From DATMTS01 sp035564555 (GTDB lineage: Bacteria; Actinomycetota; Actinomycetes; Actinomycetales; Microbacteriaceae), in contig DATMTS010000074.1 in NCBI GenBank assembly GCA_035564555.1, positions 1 through 36,500 on the forward strand: DNA of 36,500 nucleotides, given 5' to 3'. Both the position numbers and the translations under genes were made by a program. The notes below the pieces were generated by a model, which saw only the letters and a program-made list of their open reading frames with translations, had not been told where the DNA came from and searched no databases. How positions within the stretch are numbered: the stretch's first letter is position 1; each line of letters begins with the position of its first letter. Below, in pieces: positions 30,679-36,500 of this stretch.

Positions 30679-32352
30679 ATGACACAGCAGGCGCTTGCAC
30701 CCAGCACCGACCAGGAGACCCCGCTCGCGCGAGACGGGTGGTGGCGCGACGCCGTCGTCTACCAGATCTATCCGCGCTCGTTCGCCGACGGCAACGGCGA
30801 CGGCATCGGCGACCTCGCGGGCGTCACCGCGCACCTCGACTACCTGCACGACCTCGGCGTCGATGCGCTCTGGCTCTCGCCGTTCTACGTCTCGCCGCAG
30901 GCCGACGCCGGGTACGACGTGGCCGACTATTGCGACGTGGATCCGCTGTTCGGCACGCTCGACGACTTCGACACGATGCTGGCCGGTGCCCACGCACGCG
31001 GGCTGCGCGTGATCGTCGATCTGGTGCCCAACCACACCTCCAGCGAGCACGCCTGGTTCCGGGCCGCGACGGCCGCGGCGCCGGGCAGCGCCGAGCGGGC
31101 CCGATACATGTTCCGCGACGGCCGGGGGGAGAACGGCGAACTGGCTCCGAACAATTGGCAGTCCGTCTTCGGCGGTCCGGCCTGGACGCGCACCGAGAAC
31201 CGGGATGGAACCCCGGGCCAGTGGTACCTGCACTTGTTCGACGCGGCCCAGCCCGATCTGAACTGGCGCAATCCGCAGGTGATCGACGACTTCAAGGATG
31301 TGCTTCGGTTCTGGCTCGACCGCGGCGTGGACGGGTTCCGCATCGACGTGGCGCACGGACTCGTCAAGCACGATGACCTGCCCGACTGGGATGCGGCATC
31401 CGGGCAGATCATCGGCGGCGGCAACGCCGGGCCGATGTGGGATCAGGATGACGTGCACGAGATCTATCGGGGCTGGAACGCCGTGCTCGCCGAATACGGC
31501 ACCGGGCGGATGCTGGTCGCCGAGGCCTGGGTGTCACCGGCTGAACGGCTGAGCCGCTATGTGCGGCACGACGAGATGCAGCAGGCGTTCAACTTCGACT
31601 TCATGACGGTCGGCTGGGATGCACTCGAACTCAAGCGCTCGATCGACGGTTCGATCTCGACCAATGCCGCGGTCGGCGCGACCTCGACGTGGGTGCTCTC
31701 CAACCATGACGTGGTGCGGCATGCCTCCCGATTCGGCCTTGCCGACCCGACGAGCTGGCCCAAGGGGATCGGGCCGCACGATCCCCAGCCCGACGCCGAG
31801 CTCGGCCTGTCGCGTGCTCGCGCCGCGACCCTGTTGATGCTCGCGTTGCCCGGCGGGGCGTATCTGTACGAGGGCGAGGAACTGGGTCTGCCCGAGCACA
31901 GCAGCCTGCCGGCCGAGGTGCGCCAGGACCCGAGCTTCTTCCGCACCGGGGGCGCCGAGATGGGGCGAGACGGATGTCGCGTGCCGCTGCCCTGGGTCGC
32001 CGACCGGCCCGGTTACGGTTTCGGCCCGACCGGTCAGACCTGGCTGCCGCAGCCGGAGGCATTCCGTGAATCGGCTGCCGATGCGCAAGCGGGCAGGGCC
32101 GGTTCGACGCTCGAGTTCTATCGCGAGGCGCTCGCTCTGCGCAAGCGGCTGCGCCTGGGTGCCGGTTCGGTGGGTTGGAACGCGTTCAGTGGGCAACTGC
32201 TCGATCTGCACAATGCGGGAGTGCGGGTCGTCGTGAACTTCGGCGACGAGAGCATCGCGCTGCCCACGGATGCCGAAGTGCTGATCGCCAGCGAGCCCGA
32301 TGCGGTCATCGCGGGCGCGTTGCGCTCGAATGCGGCGGTCTGGCTGCGCTGA
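30679..32352 (+). CDS. GH13 alpha-glucosidase / oligo-1,6-glucosidase
   Basis: 557-residue cytosolic glycoside hydrolase family 13 enzyme that releases glucose from imported alpha-glucosides. The barrel begins DAVVYQIYPRSFADGNGDGIGDL. Conserved regions are DLVPNHTSSEH, GFRIDVAHG with nucleophile Asp223, AEAWV with acid/base Glu282, and SNHDVVRH with Asp344. QPDLN is present, the mark of the oligo-1,6-glucosidase group. Val follows the nucleophile; in this group Val there has been linked to alpha-1,6 activity and Thr to alpha-1,4, so alpha-1,6 cleavage is possible. No signal peptide is seen. Divergent from the transporter operon and probably under the same LacI repressor. The ATG at 30679 has GGAAGG upstream. 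Confidence 0.93.
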   Translation: MTQQALAPSTDQETPLARDGWWRDAVVYQIYPRSFADGNGDGIGDLAGVTAHLDYLHDLGVDALWLSPFYVSPQADAGYDVADYCDVDPLFGTLDDFDTMLAGAHARGLRVIVDLVPNHTSSEHAWFRAATAAAPGSAERARYMFRDGRGENGELAPNNWQSVFGGPAWTRTENRDGTPGQWYLHLFDAAQPDLNWRNPQVIDDFKDVLRFWLDRGVDGFRIDVAHGLVKHDDLPDWDAASGQIIGGGNAGPMWDQDDVHEIYRGWNAVLAEYGTGRMLVAEAWVSPAERLSRYVRHDEMQQAFNFDFMTVGWDALELKRSIDGSISTNAAVGATSTWVLSNHDVVRHASRFGLADPTSWPKGIGPHDPQPDAELGLSRARAATLLMLALPGGAYLYEGEELGLPEHSSLPAEVRQDPSFFRTGGAEMGRDGCRVPLPWVADRPGYGFGPTGQTWLPQPEAFRESAADAQAGRAGSTLEFYREALALRKRLRLGAGSVGWNAFSGQLLDLHNAGVRVVVNFGDESIALPTDAEVLIASEPDAVIAGALRSNAAVWLR

Positions 32353-32379
32353 GCGGGCGGGAGCCGGTGCGGGCGCGAG

Positions 32380-33060
32380 TCAGGCGCCGACGACGCGCAG
32401 GCCATGCGCCCCGAAGGTCCGGCGATCTGCACGCAACGATTGCAGTAGGCGATCCCGCGTGGTGCGGGAGTGCTCGATGAGCAGGGATGCCGCGGCATCG
32501 GCATCCCGCCGCCGAACGGCGTCCAAGATCTTCGAGTGCTCCTGCCATGCCTGCTGCCGCGACTCGGGAGTGCGCACCTCGAGCCAGCGAGTGCGGGCGA
32601 GGCGCGTCATGCAGGAGCGCACCGCGTCGGAGAAGAACGGATTGCCGGTCAGCGAAGCGAGCTCGATGTGGAAGTCGGCTCCGCGTCGCACGCCCTCGGC
32701 CTCGTCTGTGTCAGGCGGAAAGGCGGCCAGCAGTTCCGCGATCGCCGCGACATCCGCATCGGCCGCCCGCTCGCACGCCAGGCGCACACCGGCGGCTTCG
32801 ACGCTCTCGCGGAACTCGCCGACCGCGGCGACCTCGTCGAGATCGATCGGTGCGACCGCCCAGGCACGGCCCTCGCGCTCCACGAGCCCATCGGACTGCA
32901 GGCGCATCAGGGCTGCCCGAACCGGGGTGCGCGATGCCCCGTAATCGGCCTCCAGACTGCGCTCGCTCAATCGTGCCCCCGGTGGCAGTTCGAGCGAGAG
33001 CACGGCCTCCCGGAGACGCTCGTAGATGAGTGCGGTCTGCGATGCCTCGATCATCGTCAT
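32380..33060 (-). CDS. GntR-family (FadR subfamily) transcriptional regulator
   Basis: 226 residues from the ATG at 33060, with AAGGGAG about six bases upstream. The winged HTH covers about residues 10-70 (LREAVLSLELPPGARLSERSLEADYGASRTPVRAALMRLQSDGLVERE). The all-helical FCD effector domain follows, with the metal-ligand style pattern FHIELASLTGN and EHSKILDAVRRRDADAAASLLIEH. It is divergent from an MFS gene, with a 139-bp shared region containing a TGGTATACCA palindrome, so it probably controls that transporter. The effector is likely a small carboxylate, as is common for FCD proteins, but is unknown. Confidence 0.88.
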   Translation of the reverse strand: MTMIEASQTALIYERLREAVLSLELPPGARLSERSLEADYGASRTPVRAALMRLQSDGLVEREGRAWAVAPIDLDEVAAVGEFRESVEAAGVRLACERAADADVAAIAELLAAFPPDTDEAEGVRRGADFHIELASLTGNPFFSDAVRSCMTRLARTRWLEVRTPESRQQAWQEHSKILDAVRRRDADAAASLLIEHSRTTRDRLLQSLRADRRTFGAHGLRVVGA

Positions 33061-33144
33061 ATTCTCCCTTCGGTGCCGGGCGCCAGGCGACCGCCGCGCG
33101 GTGGTCCCCGCCGGGCGGGCTTGCGGTCGACTTGCGCTCCTTGT

Positions 33145-33163
33145 TGGTATACCACTACGGTAT
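33145..33163. promoter_or_regulatory. Candidate GntR operator in the divergent GntR/MFS region
   Basis: TGGTATACCA (33145-33154) is a perfect 10-bp palindrome, and GGTAT occurs again at 33159-33163, 13 bp from the first copy. FadR-subfamily regulators often bind TNGTNNNACNA-like palindromes. No clear promoter hexamers could be assigned on either strand. Confidence 0.4.
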
Positions 33164-33199
33164 CCCATAAGCCACGGCCGCGGGAGGAGCATCTTCGAG

Positions 33200-34477
33200 A
33201 TGACGGGACGACCAGCACAGACCGACCGAGCATCGACGCCGCGGCCGTGGCTCATGCTCGCCGCGGGGGTGCTCGCACAGGCGGCGGGCACAGTGTTCGT
33301 GACCGGGCCGGCATTCCTGCTGCCGTTGCTGCATCTGGAGCGCGGCATCCCGCTCGCTCAGGCGGGGCTGCTCGTCTCCGCGCCGACTCTGGGCCTGGTG
33401 CTCACGTCCGTGGCGTGGGGAGCCCTGACCGATCGGGTCGGCGAACGCTGGGTGATCGCGGGGGGCCTCGCACTCACCGCGGCGGCGGCGGCCGGTGCGA
33501 TGCTCGCCTCCGGATACCTGGGCTTGGGCGGGTTCCTGCTGCTCGGCGGCATGGCCGCGGCAAGCACGAACGCGGCGAGCGGGCGCGTCGTGGTGGGCTG
33601 GTTTCCGCGGGAGCGGCGCGGTTTGGCCCTGGGCATCCGGCAGATGTGCCAGCCGCTCGGAGTCGCGGTCGCGGCCGTGGCGATCCCGCCGTTGGCGGCA
33701 TCCGGCGGCATCGGAGCGGCCATGGCCCTGCCTGCCGTGCTCACCGCCCTCCTGGCAGTGGTGTGCGCGCTCGTGATCGTGGACCCGCCGCGGCCGGATC
33801 GACCCACGATCTCCCGCCCGAACGACAACCCGTATCGGCGCACGGGCTCGCTGATGCGAATTCATGCGGTGTCGATGCTTCTCGTGGTTCCGCAGTTCAC
33901 GATCTCGGTCTTCGGTCTGGTCTGGCTCACCGGGGACTTGGGCTGGTCGGCGGCGGGCGCGGGTCTCCTGGTCGGGTCGTCGCAGTTCGTCGGTGCGCTG
34001 GGACGCATCGGGGTCGGAATGCTCTCGGATCGGGTCGGCAGCAGGATGCGCCCGCTTCGCTGGGTGAGCCGGGCGGCGGTCGGCGTCATGGTCGCGCTGT
34101 CGTTCGGTGAATTCGTTCCGCCGTGGGCGTGCGCGATCGTCTTGATCGTCGCGGCGACGGTGACGGTCGCCGACAACGGGCTGGCGTATACGGCGGTCGC
34201 CGAGATCGCCGGGCCGTTCTGGGCGGGCCGGGCGCTCGGCGTGCAGAACACCGGACAGTTCGTCGCGGCCTCACTGGTGGCACCGGCGGTGGGCGGCCTG
34301 ATCGCCCTGGTCGGCTACCCGATCGCGTTCGCGGCGGTGGCGCTCGCCCCGGCGGTCGCGCTGCCGTTGCTGCCGCGGCACGACGAGCACGCCGGTCCCT
34401 CGCGCACCGAAACAGCCGACACGAGCACCGGCCGAACAACCGATGACGAGGGACACCGGCAGCCGCAGGCCCGGTGA
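33200..34477 (+). CDS. MFS transporter divergent from a GntR regulator
   Basis: 425-residue major facilitator protein with about 12 membrane segments from residue 15 to about 395. ALTDRVGERWVIAGG is the loop 2-3 motif and MLSDRVGSRMRPLRW the corresponding loop in the second half. ASTNAASGRVVVGWFPRERRGLALGIRQ in the first half resembles the NNP and carboxylate-type uptake group (CynX/NIMT-like). The C-terminal 45 residues are hydrophilic. GGGAGGAG lies about ten bases before the ATG. FCD-type GntR control fits uptake of an organic acid, but this is inferred. Confidence 0.87.
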   Translation: MTGRPAQTDRASTPRPWLMLAAGVLAQAAGTVFVTGPAFLLPLLHLERGIPLAQAGLLVSAPTLGLVLTSVAWGALTDRVGERWVIAGGLALTAAAAAGAMLASGYLGLGGFLLLGGMAAASTNAASGRVVVGWFPRERRGLALGIRQMCQPLGVAVAAVAIPPLAASGGIGAAMALPAVLTALLAVVCALVIVDPPRPDRPTISRPNDNPYRRTGSLMRIHAVSMLLVVPQFTISVFGLVWLTGDLGWSAAGAGLLVGSSQFVGALGRIGVGMLSDRVGSRMRPLRWVSRAAVGVMVALSFGEFVPPWACAIVLIVAATVTVADNGLAYTAVAEIAGPFWAGRALGVQNTGQFVAASLVAPAVGGLIALVGYPIAFAAVALAPAVALPLLPRHDEHAGPSRTETADTSTGRTTDDEGHRQPQAR

Positions 34478-34575
34478 TGGCAGACCTCGCCGGCCGCGAG
34501 GCCCCTGGTACGGTTCCACACGTAGCTCGTGAACGAGCGGGCGCGCTGGTCGGAAACGCTCCCTCTGACGAGGCG

Positions 34576-34581
34576 TAGGCT
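34576..34581 (+). promoter_or_regulatory. Possible -10 box of a leaderless ABC exporter gene
   Basis: TAGGCT fits TANNNT and lies six bases before the GTG start at 34588. No ribosome site is present at normal spacing. The -35 region is poor. The arrangement matches leaderless actinomycete genes. Confidence 0.35.
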
Positions 34582-34587
34582 CGTGAC

Positions 34588-36465
34588 GTGAGCGGTATGC
34601 GAGGCGGCGTCGGCCGCGGCGGCCGCGTGGTGGGCGGCGACATGCGTGCCCAGAAGGCGCTCAACGCGCAGGCGCCGCGCATCCCCCATCTACTCAGCCG
34701 CATCGCAGACCTGTTCGCGCCGCACAAGACCGCCATCGCCGTCACCGTCGTGCTGGTGCTGCTGGCCGCCGCGCTGTCGGTGCTGCCTCCGTTGATCACC
34801 CAGCGCGTGTTCGACGACGCACTGTTCCCGCGCGCTGGGCACACGAACATCGCCCTGTTGTTCGAGCTCGTGCTGCTCATGATCGTGATCTTCGTGGCAT
34901 CCGGGCTGCTCGGCGTGTGGCAGACCTACCTCACGGCCACGGTCGGCAACAAAGTGATGGGCGCTCTGCGGGTTCGGCTCTTCACGCACCTGCAGTCGAT
35001 GGAGCTGAGCTTCTTCACGCGCACCAAGACAGGCATCATCCAATCTCGCCTGCAGAACGACGTCGGCGGTGTCGCCAGCGTGCTGACCAACACGATCTCG
35101 AGCGTGCTGGGCAACACGGTCACGGTCATCGCCGCGTTCGTGGCGATGATCCTGCTGAACTGGCAGCTCACGGTCATCGCGGTCATCCTGATGCCGATCC
35201 TGGTGGTCGCCCAGCGGCGCGTCGGCCAGGTGCGGGCGCGCATCGCGACAGCCACCCAGGAGTCGCTCTCCGAGTTGACCGCCATCACGCAAGAGACGCT
35301 GAGCGTCTCGGGCATTCTGCTCTCCAAGAGCTTCAACCGGCAGGGCACCGAGAGCGACCGGTATTCGCTGGAGAACGACAACCAGATCCGTCTGCAGGTG
35401 CGCCAGGCGATGAGCGGTCAATGGTTCTTCGCCATGGTGCAGATCTTCCTTTCATCGATACCGGCGATCGTGTACCTGGTCGCCGGGTGGCTGGTGAACG
35501 GCGGCGCCACCGACATCACCGCGGGCACCGTCGTCGCCTTCACCACGGTGCAGGCGCGGCTGCTGTTCCCGCTGCTGGGACTGATGCGCGTGGCTCTGGA
35601 CCTGCAGACCTCGAGCGCCCTGTTCGCCCGAATCTTCGAGTACCTGGATCTGAAGCCCGCGATCGCCGACCGGCCCGGCGCGGTTGCGGCGCCATCCGCG
35701 TCGGTGCGGATGGGCGAGGTGGCGTTCGAGCGCGTCACCTTCCGGTATCCGGATGCCCGTGCCTCGGAACGCTCCACCCTCGACGACGTGTCGTTCACGA
35801 TCAGGCCCGGTCAGTTCGCCGCTTTCGTCGGCCCCAGCGGTGCGGGCAAGACCACCGTCTCGTACCTGATCCCGCGGTTCTACGAGGCGACGGCAGGCGT
35901 CGTGCGGTTCGCCGGCATCGACGTGCGCGATCTGAAGCACGAGTCGCTCGTCGAGCACATCGGCGTGGTCAGTCAGGAGACCTACCTCTTTCATGCCTCG
36001 ATCGCCGAGAACCTGCGCTACGCGAGGCCGGATGCGACGCTCGAGCAGTTGCAGACCGCCGCCCGGGCGGCCAACATCCATGAGACCATCGCGAGCTTTC
36101 CCGATGCGTACGACACGATCGTGGGGGAGCGCGGCTACCGGCTCTCCGGGGGCGAGAAGCAGCGCATCGCGATCGCCCGCGTGCTGCTGAAAGACCCCGA
36201 GGTGCTGATCCTCGACGAGGCGACCAGCGCACTCGACATGATCTCCGAGCGCGTGGTGCAGGCGGCGCTCGAGACGGCATCCGAGGGACGCACCACGATC
36301 GCCATCGCGCACCGGCTTTCCACCATCGTCTCGGCCGACGTCATCTTCGTGATCGACGGCGGGCGAATCGCCGAACGCGGAACGCATTTCGAACTGCTCG
36401 ACGCCGGCGGAGTCTATGCCCGGCTCTATGCCGAGCAGGTGACCGCTCCGGACGCCGCCGGCTGA
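34588..36465 (+). CDS. ABC exporter half-transporter (MsbA/ABCB-like, fused membrane and ATPase domains)
   Basis: 625-residue exporter starting at a GTG. A Gly/Arg-rich N-terminus of about 30 residues leads to a six-helix type 1 exporter domain (about 45-340), with coupling-helix features such as SMELSFFTRTKTGIIQSRLQNDV. The ATPase domain follows: Walker A GPSGAGKTT near 415, Q-loop VVSQETYLFHASIAENL, signature LSGGEKQRIAIAR near 517, Walker B LILDEATSALD near 539 and H-loop IAHRLST. It would act as a homodimer unless a partner lies beyond the window. The substrate (lipid, peptide or drug) is unknown. Transcription looks independent of the MFS gene 110 bp upstream. Confidence 0.92.
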   Translation: MSGMRGGVGRGGRVVGGDMRAQKALNAQAPRIPHLLSRIADLFAPHKTAIAVTVVLVLLAAALSVLPPLITQRVFDDALFPRAGHTNIALLFELVLLMIVIFVASGLLGVWQTYLTATVGNKVMGALRVRLFTHLQSMELSFFTRTKTGIIQSRLQNDVGGVASVLTNTISSVLGNTVTVIAAFVAMILLNWQLTVIAVILMPILVVAQRRVGQVRARIATATQESLSELTAITQETLSVSGILLSKSFNRQGTESDRYSLENDNQIRLQVRQAMSGQWFFAMVQIFLSSIPAIVYLVAGWLVNGGATDITAGTVVAFTTVQARLLFPLLGLMRVALDLQTSSALFARIFEYLDLKPAIADRPGAVAAPSASVRMGEVAFERVTFRYPDARASERSTLDDVSFTIRPGQFAAFVGPSGAGKTTVSYLIPRFYEATAGVVRFAGIDVRDLKHESLVEHIGVVSQETYLFHASIAENLRYARPDATLEQLQTAARAANIHETIASFPDAYDTIVGERGYRLSGGEKQRIAIARVLLKDPEVLILDEATSALDMISERVVQAALETASEGRTTIAIAHRLSTIVSADVIFVIDGGRIAERGTHFELLDAGGVYARLYAEQVTAPDAAG

Positions 36466-36500
36466 GCACTCCCCACCTCCCCCCTCCCCGTCCCGCCTCC

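Noticed and set aside
1..36500. CRISPR arrays, tRNAs, insertion sequences and attachment sites
   Set aside because: No regularly spaced repeats, cloverleaf-like sequence, transposase or integrase gene, or terminal inverted repeats were found on reading both strands.

Overview
This window is a high-GC chromosomal segment. Its codon use, TANNNT -10 boxes, apparently leaderless genes and many LacI- and GntR-type regulators point to an actinomycete. Frequent GGATGC/GCATCC hexamers suggest the family Microbacteriaceae, but that assignment is an inference. No insertion sequence, phage gene, CRISPR array, tRNA or rRNA gene was seen. It looks like a carbohydrate-uptake region wrapped around a conserved ribosomal-protein locus.

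Left block (about 48-11886, + strand): one probable catabolic operon. It encodes a zinc alcohol dehydrogenase, a DUF2291 protein, a ribose-type (CUT2) ABC transporter (ATPase, permease, lipoprotein), a fused DhaK-DhaL ketose kinase, an RpiB-type isomerase, a TIM-type isomerase and a DeoR regulator. A second sorbitol-dehydrogenase-like enzyme and an NAD-dependent epimerase-like protein follow. The kinase, TIM and RpiB set, with subfamily-like residue changes, matches the logic of tetritol (erythritol/threitol) breakdown to erythrose 4-phosphate. The substrate itself is inferred.

Second block (11909-19206, - strand): a YtfQ-YtfR-YtfT-YjfF (galactofuranose/fructose-type) ABC transporter, then a second complete YtfR-like ATPase and a LacI regulator. 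A lacO-like palindrome lies upstream of the first gene.

Third block (19448-22564, - strand): a small HTH-Mop regulator with modA, modB and modC, every junction overlapping by four bases.

Centre (about 22631-23945, + strand): promoter, L10 leader with visible mutually exclusive pairings, rplJ, rplL and a strong terminator hairpin. A MarR regulator (probably leaderless, with a palindromic operator inside its promoter) and an MFS exporter follow (24021-25818).

Right block: an alpha-glucoside CUT1 system on the - strand (lipoprotein, two permeases, a 79-residue membrane protein, LacI regulator; 25853-30434) is divergent from a GH13 alpha-glucosidase (30679-32352). Two AAGCGCTT operator cores and a 14-bp palindrome lie between them. 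No ATPase is encoded there, so a shared MsiK-type ATPase is probably used. The window ends with a divergent GntR/MFS pair (32380-34477) and an MsbA-like ABC exporter (34588-36465).
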